Assembly (NCBI GenBank): GCA_965200925.1
Contig: OZ241738.1
Coordinates: forward strand, 3,038,001-3,102,000
DNA length: 64,000 nt
Source: WTGU01 sp965200925
Lineage (GTDB): Bacteria; Pseudomonadota; Alphaproteobacteria; UBA828
Direction: 5' to 3'
Part shown: one piece after another, positions 6,579 through 14,488 of the stretch
How positions within the stretch are numbered: position 1 is the first letter of the stretch
Layout: every line of letters starts with the position of its first letter
Made by a program: the position numbers and the translations under genes
Notes under the pieces: generated by a model
What the model saw: only the letters and a program-made list of their open reading frames with translations
Told to the model about the DNA's origin: nothing
Databases searched by the model: none

Positions 6579-8363
6579 GCGGTTCTCGGCGCGACCGGCA
6601 TGGTCGGCCGCCGCCTCCTGCGTCGCCTGGCGGACGGTGGCTGGCGCGGGGTGTGCTTCACGCGGGGTGCCGGCGCGCGCGCGGCGCCGCCCGGCTTCGC
6701 CTGGGCCGCCTTGCCGGCGGAGGGGCCGTTGCCGTTGCCGCCGTCCGCCACCGTGTTCTCCCTCGTCCCGCTTCCTGCTTGCCCGCCGCTGCTCGCCCGC
6801 GCCGACGGTGCCCGGCGGCTGGTCGCGCTCAGCACTGCGAGCGCCGTGCACAAGGCGGCGAGCGCGGACCCCGCCGAGCGCGCCTTCGCGGCGGATGTCG
6901 TGCGGGCGGAGGGGGCGGTCGCGCGGCTCTGCCGGGAGCGGGGCATCGCCTGGACGATTCTGCGGCCGACCCTGATCTACGATCCGGGGCGTGACCGCAA
7001 CGTCAGCGCCATCGCCGCTTTCGCGCGCCGTGCCCGCGTCTTCCCGATCGTCCCGCCCGGCACGGGGCTGCGCCAGCCGATCCACGCCGACGACGTGGCC
7101 CGTGCCATGCTTGCCGCCGCGGATGCGCCGGGCGCGCGGGACGCCCTGCTCGACCTGCCCGGCGGCGAGACCGTGACGTGGCGCGAGATGGTCCGCCGCG
7201 TCTTCCGCGCCCAGGGGTTGCGCCCGCTCCTGCTCCCCGTGCCGGCGGTGCCGGCGCGGCTCGCGTTCCGCGCCTGGCGGGCGGCGACGGGCGCGCCCTG
7301 GAGCCCCGCCCTCCTGGAGCGCATGAACCGCGACCAGACCCTCGACCCGGCCCCGGCGCGCGCCGCCCTCGGCATCGAGTGCCGCCTGTTCCACCCCGAA
7401 TTCCCCGGCTACGAACCGCCCGCCGTGCCTGCACCCGCGACCGGAGACGGCCGGAGGTACGCCGCGGCGCTCCGCGATGCCGCTCCAGCGGAAGGGGTCA
7501 GCGTCATCATGGTCTCGTACTGGACCGGGCCTGTGCTGCGCGCGAGCATTGAGGCGGTTCTCGCGCCGGACCAGGAAGGCGTAATCGAGCTCGTTCTGAT
7601 CGATAACGGCAATCCCTCCGAGATCACCGCCGAGCTGGCGCACCGGGCGGAGACGGAGCCGCGACTCGTGCTGATCAGCGGCCACGGGAACGTCGGGTTC
7701 GCACGGGGCTGCAACATCGGGGCGCGCCGGGCGAAAGGTCGCCACCTGCTGCTGTTGAACCCCGACTGCTGCTTGACCCCCGGCGCGGTTCCCGCCCTGC
7801 TGGCCGAGGGCGCGACGCTCGGAGAAAGCTGGATGCTCGGCTGCCGCGTGCTCAATCCCGACGGAAGCGACCAGCGCGGGTCGCGGCGGGCGCTGCTCAC
7901 GCCGCTCACGGCGGCGGTCGAGGCGCTCCGGCTGTACAGGCTGGCGCCGGCGCTTTTCTCCCGCTACCGGCTCAATCTCCACGACTCTCCCCTCCCCGCC
8001 CGGACCGCCTGCGTACAGGCCATCACGGGCGCATGCATGATGCTGCCAGCCGCCACATTCCGCGCCGTGGGCAGCCTGAACGAGGGGTATTTTCTGCACG
8101 TCGAGGATCTCGATCTCTGTTGTCGGATGCACCGGGCGGGAATCCCGGTCTATTTCGCCCCGCACGTGGAGGCCGTCCATCATGCCGGCAGCAGCCTGGC
8201 CGATCCGACCCGTGTGGAATGGCACAAGACCCGCGGCTTCCTACGCTACTTTTGCCTGCATTTCCGGGCGCCTCACTGGTTGCCTGTGTTGGGGATTCTC
8301 GTCGTCGGCATCCTGATCCGCTTCTCGATCAATGCGGTGCGATCGCGGCTCCGTTCTGCGTGA
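6561..8363 (+). CDS. NAD-dependent epimerase/dehydratase fused to GT2 rhamnosyltransferase-like glycosyltransferase
   Basis: A 600-residue two-domain protein. Residues 1-~290 are an SDR-type epimerase/dehydratase-like domain with the Rossmann motif AVLGATGMVGRRLL; the usual YxxxK is not obvious, so catalysis is uncertain. From ~310 a GT2 domain begins (GVSVIMVSYWTGPVL), with NVGFARGCNIG, LLLLNPDCCL and YFLHVEDLDLCCRMHRAG, typical of dTDP-rhamnosyltransferases. A single hydrophobic helix closes the protein (~580-597). The GTG at 6561 is chosen because the Rossmann fold starts four residues later and the codon overlaps the relic plsC stop. It probably makes or modifies and transfers a deoxysugar for surface polysaccharide. 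Confidence 0.82.
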   Translation: MSGPRAAVLGATGMVGRRLLRRLADGGWRGVCFTRGAGARAAPPGFAWAALPAEGPLPLPPSATVFSLVPLPACPPLLARADGARRLVALSTASAVHKAASADPAERAFAADVVRAEGAVARLCRERGIAWTILRPTLIYDPGRDRNVSAIAAFARRARVFPIVPPGTGLRQPIHADDVARAMLAAADAPGARDALLDLPGGETVTWREMVRRVFRAQGLRPLLLPVPAVPARLAFRAWRAATGAPWSPALLERMNRDQTLDPAPARAALGIECRLFHPEFPGYEPPAVPAPATGDGRRYAAALRDAAPAEGVSVIMVSYWTGPVLRASIEAVLAPDQEGVIELVLIDNGNPSEITAELAHRAETEPRLVLISGHGNVGFARGCNIGARRAKGRHLLLLNPDCCLTPGAVPALLAEGATLGESWMLGCRVLNPDGSDQRGSRRALLTPLTAAVEALRLYRLAPALFSRYRLNLHDSPLPARTACVQAITGACMMLPAATFRAVGSLNEGYFLHVEDLDLCCRMHRAGIPVYFAPHVEAVHHAGSSLADPTRVEWHKTRGFLRYFCLHFRAPHWLPVLGILVVGILIRFSINAVRSRLRSA

Positions 8364-8562
8364 AACGCGGCCAAGCCCCCCGGGAGCGCCGATCACCTGG
8401 GCTGCTACGTTGCCGAGTTCCCCGGATGATGGGCCGCCGGAGGCGGGGCGAGGCCGGCGTTCGGGCCGCTTGCATCCGGCCTCGCGACGGCATAGTTTTG
8501 TGTCACGCCCACCGCCGCTCTGCGCGAGCCGTTCCCGCCGCCGGCAGCTCGAGGAGAGCCGG

Positions 8563-9045
8563 ATGGAGAGGACGATGAGCACGCACCCCACCTCGCCGCG
8601 ACCGGTCGCCGAGCAGATTCTCTGGCTTCGGGGCCGTGAGATCGAAACCACGCCGATGCACGTGCTCAAGCTGGTCTATCTATGCCACGGCTGGTGCCTG
8701 GGGTTTACCGGAGAGGCCTTGATCAGTGAACCCGTCGAGGCCTGGACTTACGGGCCGGTGGTTCCGACCGTCTACCACCTTTACAAGTCGTTCCGCGGCG
8801 AGCACATTACCGTCGCGCGCGTCGACCGGTCGGAAAATTTCGAAAGCGATCAACGGGATTTGATCGCTTCCGTCGTCGATGCATATGGTTCCTATACCGC
8901 TATTCAATTGTCGAGCATTACGCATCAGAAAAACACCCCGTGGGACATTACGCGCCGGAAGTATGGTATCGGTGCTATCATCCCGAACGAGCTTATCGAG
9001 TCTCATTATAAAAAGCGGATAGAGAGCGACGGCGCGTCCGCGTGA
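8563..9045 (+). CDS. Panacea-domain (SocA/GepA-like) antitoxin-type protein
   Basis: A 160-residue protein matching the Panacea/SocA-like (DUF4065) pattern: HVLKLVYLCHGWCLGFTGEAL, then EPVEAWTYGPVVPTVYHLY. Proteins of this family are antitoxins paired with very diverse toxins, including small membrane peptides. The ATG at 8563 has GAGGAG six bases upstream. Its stop overlaps the GTG start of the next gene by four bases, so the two are translationally coupled, as expected for a toxin-antitoxin pair. The pair sits between two glycosyltransferase genes, in less G+C-rich DNA. Confidence 0.83.
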   Translation: MERTMSTHPTSPRPVAEQILWLRGREIETTPMHVLKLVYLCHGWCLGFTGEALISEPVEAWTYGPVVPTVYHLYKSFRGEHITVARVDRSENFESDQRDLIASVVDAYGSYTAIQLSSITHQKNTPWDITRRKYGIGAIIPNELIESHYKKRIESDGASA

Positions 9046-9287
9046 CTCGCCCCATCAAACCGGAAAAGCCGGCAGAGGCGCCCGACTCGCAAGAGCTTGA
9101 TGCCCTGGAGACCGGGCGTCTGGAGGCGTTCGTAGATGTCCGGGAGCGTTTGGCGAAATTGGAGGGCAAGGCGGAACATTTGGCCACGAAACACGAGGTC
9201 GAGCGCCTCAGGTCATGGCTTATTGGAGTGGGTGCTACCTTCATGCTATCGATTCTTGGTATCATCTTGGGTTTTCTTCGTTTATGA
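9042..9287 (+). CDS. Small coiled-coil plus C-terminal transmembrane protein (putative membrane toxin)
   Basis: An 81-residue protein: hydrophilic, Pro/Lys-rich N-terminus, a heptad-like segment (RLAKLEGKAEHLATKHEVERL, residues ~36-57), then one hydrophobic helix (~59-78) at the extreme C-terminus. The overall plan matches the small proteins at 11049-11342 and 29555-29800. Begins at a GTG overlapping the stop of the Panacea gene. By analogy with Panacea pairs it is the likely toxin, acting at the inner membrane; this is inference. No named family was recognised. Confidence 0.7.
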   Translation: MTRPIKPEKPAEAPDSQELDALETGRLEAFVDVRERLAKLEGKAEHLATKHEVERLRSWLIGVGATFMLSILGIILGFLRL

Positions 9288-9362
9288 TCCATCTCCGGCC
9301 GTTTGGAACCGTGTCGGATCATACTATCGACGTCCTTCGATTTGTGATCAGGTGTCACTACC

Positions 9363-10531
9363 ATGGATTGTCGGCAGATTGCGCGCGTTGGCGGAAGGGC
9401 CGCCGGGAAGCGCCGCCTTGCGTTCGTGATTACCGAGGACTGGTGGCTGTGGCAGCATTGGATCGGGCTCGCGAAGGCCGCGGGCGACGCAGGCTACGAC
9501 GTGACGATCGTGACCTGCGTGGGTACGCATGGGGAACGCATCCGGGAATGCGGCTTCCCTCTCCTCAACGTCGATTTCGCCCGGGGGCGGCTCTCCCTGT
9601 GGGCCAATCTTCGCACATTGTTTCTGCTGAAGACCGTCTATCGCCGCATAAGGCCGCATCTCGTGCATCATTTCGCCATGCAGCCGATCATCCTCGGGTC
9701 GGCCGCCGCGGCGCTCTCGGGGAGGCCGGCGGTGGTCAACACGATTGCCGGTCTGGGTCATGTGATGGCTTCGCACGGCGTTCGTGCGCGTTCCCTCCGG
9801 TGCGTGCTGCTGCCGGTGCTCGGCCGGGCGCTGCGGCGCTCGCACACGATCTTCAGAATCCCGATGACGCGGCCTTGTGTGGATCGCTCGGCGGGCAGCC
9901 CGGGCGGGTCGCCGTCATCCGCGGCGCGGGGGTGCACGTCCGGCGCTTCACCGTCCGCCCGGAACCGGAGGGGTTCGTTCGGGTGGCGATGGTGTCGCGC
10001 TTGCTGTGGAGCAAGGGGGTCGGCGAGTTCGCCCGCGCCGCTTCCGCCGTCCGCGCCATGCGCGAGGATGTCGTTTTCACGCTGGTCGGCGCACCGGACG
10101 AAAGGAATCCGGCGGCAGTTCCACCGGAGCGGTTATCGGCGTGGGACGCCGACGGCATCGTGGAGTGGTGGGGGTATCGCGAGGATGTCGCGGATGTCTG
10201 GGCCCGCTCGCATATCGCGGTATTGCCGTCTTATTATCGGGAGGGGCTGCCGACGACCTTGCTTGAGGCGATGGCCTGCGGGCGCCCGGTCGTGACGACC
10301 GACACGCCGGGATGCCGCGAAGCGGTAAACCACAGCAAGAACGGCTTGCTGGTTCCGCCGCGCGACGCCCGGGCGCTCGCCGATGCGGTCATGGCGCTTG
10401 TCGACGACCCGGTTCGCCGCGTCGCGATGGGCGCGGCCGGCCGGCGGCTGGTTGAGACGGAATTCGCCGATGCGCGGATTCACGAGGAGACGCTGCGGGT
10501 CTACGAACGCGCACTTGTCGACCGCCGGTAA
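9363..10531 (+). pseudogene. GT4 glycosyltransferase, frameshifted
   Basis: The N-terminal half (9363 to ~9854: LAFVITEDWWLWQHW..., HFAMQPIILGSAAAALSGRPAVVNTIAGLG) and the C-terminal half (SRLLWSKGVGEFARAA, LPSYYREGLPTTLLEAMACGRPVVTTDTPGCREAV) together make a complete GT4 enzyme of the lipopolysaccharide N-acetylgalactosaminyl/fucosyltransferase type. They lie in different frames. One missing base near 9854-9855 explains this: restoring it gives ...HTIFQNPDDAALC.... The rest of the frame is clean, so the lesion is recent or a sequencing error. Otherwise it is an ordinary O-antigen gene. Confidence 0.85.
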
Positions 10532-10557
10532 GTGAAAACGCGGCGCGAAGGGGACAG

Positions 10558-10665
10558 AGGAATCGGAACACGCGCGCGGAGTCGTCCGACCGCCGCCCCG
10601 TCAGATTGCGGTTGTGAAGGCGGTAGCGGATACCGGGATGGGGATCGTAGAGGATGCGCCCGCCC
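10558..10665 (-). repeat. Detached copy of GT2 3'-end segment
   Basis: Matches 11810-11917 at 89 of 108 aligned bases without gaps. On the minus strand it encodes YDPHPGIRYRLHNRNL, corresponding to YDPRPGVRHRLHDRNL of the GT2 gene at 11623-12567. It is a fragment of that gene type lying on the far side of the accessory genes at 10798-11756, and it abuts the end of the GT4 gene. Confidence 0.8.
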
Positions 10666-10797
10666 GATGTAGGGCTTGACCCGTATCAGCACCCAAGATA
10701 TGCGGTTGACACCGAGGGTGCTTGCTGGTCTGCTGCCCCCTCGGCAGCAGGGCGGGACGCAAGCCTCCGCACCATACCGCACACACCTCCGAGTCTC

Positions 10798-11052
10798 ATG
10801 GCCCTCTACGCAATTATTCTGAATGGACCGAGCGACCATGCATGGACGAAGGTCCGTGAGACGTGGCCCGCGCATCTCATCTTCGATGATCGTGTCGCAT
10901 TCATCAGCGTGGATAATGCGCTAACAAGCGAAATTTCCAAGGAAATCGGCATGGGTAGAGAAGAAGAAATAAGTGGAATCGTCATCCAGATGGATTATTA
11001 TTCCGGACACACTTCGGCTTCTCTCGTGGAATGGATCAGAAAAAACTCGTGA
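10798..11052 (+). CDS. Unrecognised small soluble protein, partner of the following membrane protein
   Basis: An 84-residue protein of alternating beta/alpha character: MALYAIILNGPS, LIFDDRVAFISVDNALTSEISKEIGMG, SGIVIQMDYYSG, LVEWIRKN. It is clearly alignable with the protein at 29289-29558 (PDRVWAVAGPQSTCVEVGEALGIG; TGVVVKIGEYNG; ALWEKINAW), and both are coupled to a coiled-coil/TM gene. No named family was recognised. The short sensor- or antitoxin-like fold is inferred only. The upstream 266 bases contain a GT2 fragment and no gene. Confidence 0.65.
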   Translation: MALYAIILNGPSDHAWTKVRETWPAHLIFDDRVAFISVDNALTSEISKEIGMGREEEISGIVIQMDYYSGHTSASLVEWIRKNS

Positions 11053-11342
11053 TGGAAGACACCGAGAAAGTAGTTCCTCTTCAACCGTCGAAGACCATAT
11101 CGGGAAACGGCGGAGGGGGAGATGGTGGGCTTATAGCTTATCGGCTTGGAGAGGTCGAGCGGCGTGTCTCCGCACTGGAAAGTAAGGTGGATGATATCAG
11201 AGATACCTGCACGAAGATTAGCACGAAAATGGTAGAAGTTCCGTCCAAGTCATATGTCTTGTGGTATACAATTGGCATTGTGGCCCTTGCGATTTTGACC
11301 CTGTTTGGCCATCTTCTTATCAGAAATATTGGAGCACCCTAG
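11049..11342 (+). CDS. Small coiled-coil plus C-terminal transmembrane protein
   Basis: A 97-residue protein from the GTG at 11049, overlapping the preceding stop as GTGA (ATG 11052 and ATG 11031 are alternatives). It has a Gly-rich N-terminal linker, a heptad segment RLGEVERRVSALESKVDDI (~34-52), then a hydrophobic helix (~72-92) close to the C-terminus. The plan is the same as at 9042-9287 and 29555-29800. Composition is A+T-richer than the flanking sugar genes. The role is unknown; a membrane effector is a guess from the architecture and coupling. Confidence 0.65.
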   Translation: MMEDTEKVVPLQPSKTISGNGGGGDGGLIAYRLGEVERRVSALESKVDDIRDTCTKISTKMVEVPSKSYVLWYTIGIVALAILTLFGHLLIRNIGAP

Positions 11343-11396
11343 ATTGAACGGAAATGTGGTCGCGTGATCTGCCAATCAACCGACGGGGTTCCCGCC

Positions 11397-11756
11397 ATGA
11401 GCAAGCCGCGAATGGTGCTTTCAGCACAGGATGCTGCAAAAATAATCTCACAGAATCCGCACGCCAACTGTCGGAGCGGCCTCGAACCTTATTTTCTCGA
11501 TCGCATCTACCAGGACGAACACGGTCGAGACCAAGTGAAGACCCAAGGTATTTGTTGGCTGTACTGTTGGGCGACGACCGGCCAAGGGAGCGCCAAAGCC
11601 GCACGGCAAGCCGGGGATGCATTCAATCAGATTTTCGATCCCGGCTATGACTGGTTGCATCCGAGGCTCCTGGAGACGGCGTACGATCTGCGATACAAGA
11701 CCCGTGACGTGGAACAGGAATTTCTCGCCGCCATATGCGGGCCAAACGAAACCTGA
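11397..11756 (+). CDS. Hypothetical protein (119 residues)
   Basis: Begins MSKPRMVLSAQDAAKI. It has no membrane segment or signal peptide and is rich in aromatic residues (ICWLYCWATTG, DPGYDWLHPRLLETAYDL). No family was recognised. It lies in the same cassette as the preceding pair and overlaps, on the opposite strand, the abnormal tail of the truncated GT2 gene. That makes it the more credible reading of 11623-11756. The ribosome-binding site is weak. Confidence 0.45.
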   Translation: MSKPRMVLSAQDAAKIISQNPHANCRSGLEPYFLDRIYQDEHGRDQVKTQGICWLYCWATTGQGSAKAARQAGDAFNQIFDPGYDWLHPRLLETAYDLRYKTRDVEQEFLAAICGPNET

Positions 11757-12567
11757 TCGTATCCGGCGCGGCAATCGTCCGTCGGGTCTCGCCGTCGGCA
11801 AGGCGCCGGAGGAATCGGAACGCGCGCGCGGGACCATCCATCCGCCGGCTCGTCAGGTTACGGTCGTGCAGGCGGTGGCGGACACCGGGGCGGGGATCGT
11901 AGAGGACGCGACCGCCCGCGCCGGCGACGAGCAGGTAGGTCCACCAGTCGTGAAACGGTACGTCCCGCACGCCCGAGGCGCGCAGGAGATCGCGCGCCGC
12001 CCGGTTGAAGACCGCGCTGTGCCCGCTGATGATGTTCTCCGCCAGCGCGTTGCGGAAGCACGGCGGCCGGTGGTCCCATAGAGGCGTGAGGCCCAGGAGG
12101 CGCCCTCCCTCGTCGATCAGGCGGGAGCGGGAGCCGTAAAGGGCCGGCACGTCGGCGGGGAGGCGCTCCAGCGCCGCGACGGCGCGGGCGAGCTTGTCCG
12201 GCTCCCAGACGTCGTCCTGGTCCGCATAGGCGAAGTAGTCGGCCCGGATCGTCTCGTCGAACACCAGCGGGAGGAAATTCGCGGCCGCCCCCCGCTGCGG
12301 CCCGGCGCGCAGGTGAAAACGCCCCGTCCCGAACGCCGGCCGATGCTCTTCGAGGACGCGCCCGACTTCCTCTCCGTCGCAATCGCGCGAGAGCCACAGG
12401 TCGAGATCGACGCCGGTCTGGGCGCGGAGGGACGCGAGCTGCGCCGGCAGGAAGCGGGCGCCCCGGAAGACCGCCATCAGCACCGCGACCCTGGGCCGGG
12501 CCGCGGCGCCGGGGCGCCCGCCCGCCCGCGCCCCCGGCGCCGAGCGACGGCGGGAGTCAGCGGTCAT
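11623..12567 (-). CDS. GT2 rhamnosyltransferase-like glycosyltransferase with replaced C-terminus
   Basis: From MTADSRRRS: a GT2 core with VAVLMAVFRGARFLPAQLASL, LDLWLSRDCDG, the YFAYADQDDVW nucleotide-sugar motif, NIISGHSAVFNRAA and a DWWTYLL motif. This is the family of alpha-rhamnosyl/galactosyltransferases of O-antigen synthesis. The core ends normally at RHRLHDRNL, but the last ~90 residues are low-complexity, unlike the family, and run into the accessory cassette. The original 3' end was therefore probably lost; a diverged copy of it lies at 10558-10665. Activity is uncertain. Confidence 0.7.
   Translation of the reverse strand: MTADSRRRSAPGARAGGRPGAAARPRVAVLMAVFRGARFLPAQLASLRAQTGVDLDLWLSRDCDGEEVGRVLEEHRPAFGTGRFHLRAGPQRGAAANFLPLVFDETIRADYFAYADQDDVWEPDKLARAVAALERLPADVPALYGSRSRLIDEGGRLLGLTPLWDHRPPCFRNALAENIISGHSAVFNRAARDLLRASGVRDVPFHDWWTYLLVAGAGGRVLYDPRPGVRHRLHDRNLTSRRMDGPARAFRFLRRLADGETRRTIAAPDTIRFRLARIWRREIPVPRHGSCIADRTPSPGASDATSHSRDRKSD
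11810..11917 (-). repeat. In-gene copy of the duplicated GT2 3'-end segment
   Basis: Partner of 10558-10665 (89 of 108 bases identical). The 1,144 bases between the two copies contain the 84-residue protein, its membrane partner and the 119-residue protein. This is the second case in the window of accessory genes bracketed by an imperfect duplication of a host gene's 3' part. Confidence 0.8.
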
Positions 12568-12740
12568 GGGACGGCCTGCCTCTCGTGCGTGCGGCGCGCA
12601 GGCGGAAGCGCAAAGAGGAGGCTCCTGAAGCGTCGTTCGATCACGGTGCGTTCGCCTTTGCCCCGACCTTCTCCGTCGGCTGCTCGTGCCCTTGCACTCG
12701 ACCACAAGCAGCCGACGTTGTCCAGGTCGCCAGTGACCGG

Positions 12741-12818
12741 TCACCGGCCACCGGCCTGCGGCAGGAAGGCATGCCCGTTGTAGCAGGGCACGATGATCGA
12801 GACGTCAGGCGTCGTCAT
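12741..12818 (-). pseudogene. Truncated start of a GT2 glycosyltransferase
   Basis: Immediately after manC, with ATGA overlap, an ATG at 12818 opens MTTPDVSIIVPCYNGHAFL, the canonical first strand of a GT2 enzyme. It then runs into unrelated codons and a stop after 25 residues. Nothing in 12568-12740 continues the domain. This is the stump of an enzyme once co-translated with manC. Confidence 0.75.
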
Positions 12819-14242
12819 CCCGGCCCCGCTCCGCTCCTTCCGAAGTCGTCGTCGAACCGCGCGATGTCGTCCTCGCCGAGATAGGCGCCGACCTGCACCT
12901 CGATCACCTCCAGCGGGTCCGCGCCCGGGTTGCCGAGGCGATGCCGCGCGCCGGGCGGGATGTAGGTGGACTGGTTCTCCGAGAGGGTGAGCGTGGTCGC
13001 GTCGCGCGTCACCCGCGCCGTCCCGCGCACGACCACCCAATGCTCCGAGCGGTGCCGGTGCGATTGCAGGGAGAGCCGCGCGCCCGGTTTGATCGTGAGC
13101 CGCTTCACCCGGTAGCCGTCCCCCGCCTCGACCGTCTCGAACGACCCCCACGGGCGCAAGACCCGCCGGTGGGCGCGGTACTCCGGGCGGGACAGCGCCT
13201 CGAGCCGTGCGACCGCCTCCCGCACCCGCTGGCCCTCCTCCCAGCCCGCCACCAGCACCGCGTCCGCCGTCTCCACGACGATCAGCCGGTCGACTCCCAC
13301 CGTCGCCACCAGCCGGCCCTCGGCCCGCACCAGCGAATTGGTGGTCCCCACCGCGACCACGTCGCCGGCCAGGGCGTTGTTGGCGCCGTCCACGGCGCTC
13401 ACCGCATGCAGCGCGGGCCACGAGCCCACGTCGCTCCAGCCCGTCTCCAGCGGCACCACGGCGGCATCGCCCGTCCGCTCCATGATGGCGCGGTCGATCG
13501 AGGCGGCAGGTGCGCCGGCGAAGGCCGGGCCCGGACGGAAGAAATCCAGGTCCGCCGCGCCGGCCTCGATCGCCGCCCGGCAGCATTCCAGGACGGCCGG
13601 TGCATGGCGCGCGAGCGCCGCGGCGTAGGCGCTCGCCTTGAACAGGAAGACGCCGCTGTTCCAGAGGAAGGTGCCCGACCCGACGTAGCGCGCGGCCGCC
13701 GCGCGGTCCGGCTTCTCGACGAATTCCGCGACCCGGCGCGCGCCGCCCTCCAGCGCCTCGCCTGCGCGGATGTAGCCGTAGCCCGTCTCCGGTGCCGACG
13801 GGGGGACGCCGAACGTCACCAGACGCCCGCCTGCCGCCGCGTCCAGGCCGGCGGCGACCGCCTCCCGGAACCGCGCGCCGCTCTCCACGTAGCCGTCCGA
13901 CGGAACCACGAGCAACGCCGGGTCCGCGTCGGCGGCGAGGGCGCGGCAGGCGGCGAGCGCAGCCGCGGGCGCCGTGCCGCGGGGCGCCGATTCCAGCAGG
14001 ATGGTGCCCCACGCCCGCCCGAGCGCGCGGCATTGCTCGGCCGCCAGGAAGCGATGCTCCTCGTTGCAGACGATGCAGGGGTCCTGCGCGCCTTCCAGCG
14101 GGGCCAGGCGCAGCAGCGTCTCCTGCATCATCGAGCGGCCGCCCGTCAGGGCGAGGAACTGCTTCGGGTGGAGCGCGCGGGAGAGCGGCCACAACCGCGT
14201 CCCCGCGCCGCCCGCCAGAACCACAGGGAGAAGCGGAAGCAT
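12815..14242 (-). CDS. manC: Mannose-1-phosphate guanylyltransferase / mannose-6-phosphate isomerase
   Basis: Bifunctional type II enzyme making GDP-mannose for polysaccharide synthesis. The N-terminal nucleotidyltransferase has LAGGAGTRLWPLSR (residues ~10-23), KQFL, and FVEKPDRA. The C-terminal cupin isomerase domain has LSLQSHRHRSEHWVVVRGTARV and STYIPPGARHRLGN. 475 residues, the normal length. Divergent from the sulfotransferase-glycosyltransferase gene. The next gene of its operon has been destroyed (12741-12818). Confidence 0.95.
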   Translation of the reverse strand: MLPLLPVVLAGGAGTRLWPLSRALHPKQFLALTGGRSMMQETLLRLAPLEGAQDPCIVCNEEHRFLAAEQCRALGRAWGTILLESAPRGTAPAAALAACRALAADADPALLVVPSDGYVESGARFREAVAAGLDAAAGGRLVTFGVPPSAPETGYGYIRAGEALEGGARRVAEFVEKPDRAAAARYVGSGTFLWNSGVFLFKASAYAAALARHAPAVLECCRAAIEAGAADLDFFRPGPAFAGAPAASIDRAIMERTGDAAVVPLETGWSDVGSWPALHAVSAVDGANNALAGDVVAVGTTNSLVRAEGRLVATVGVDRLIVVETADAVLVAGWEEGQRVREAVARLEALSRPEYRAHRRVLRPWGSFETVEAGDGYRVKRLTIKPGARLSLQSHRHRSEHWVVVRGTARVTRDATTLTLSENQSTYIPPGARHRLGNPGADPLEVIEVQVGAYLGEDDIARFDDDFGRSGAGPG

Positions 14243-14488
14243 AGGGCCCTCCCCCCCGGTGTGCGCCGCGAACGGGCGAAGCGCGATGCCGCGACGCCGC
14301 GGCGCGCCGGGAATTCCGCTTGGTAGCAGAAACCGGCGACGATTTCACGCGCACCGCCGCCGGCCCGGTGCGCGCCGAATGAGGAAGCCGCGCCTGCGCC
14401 GGTTCTTGCTCCGAACCTGCGGTTCCGCTATTTGACGTTTCGTGGCGCGCAACGAGAGGCCCGCCGGGATGGAGAGAGGGGAGCGACG
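14243..14488. promoter_or_regulatory. Divergent intergenic region between manC and the sulfotransferase-GT gene
   Basis: The 246 bases separate two divergent starts and must contain both promoters. No clear -35/-10 pair, operator palindrome or terminator could be picked out. AGAGGGGAG, five bases before the GTG at 14489, is a strong Shine-Dalgarno and decides that start over the open ATG at 14432. Confidence 0.35.

Noticed and set aside
14432..14488. ATG 14432 as start of the sulfotransferase-GT gene
   Set aside because: No ribosome-binding site and non-family residues; GTG 14489 has a strong one at the right spacing.
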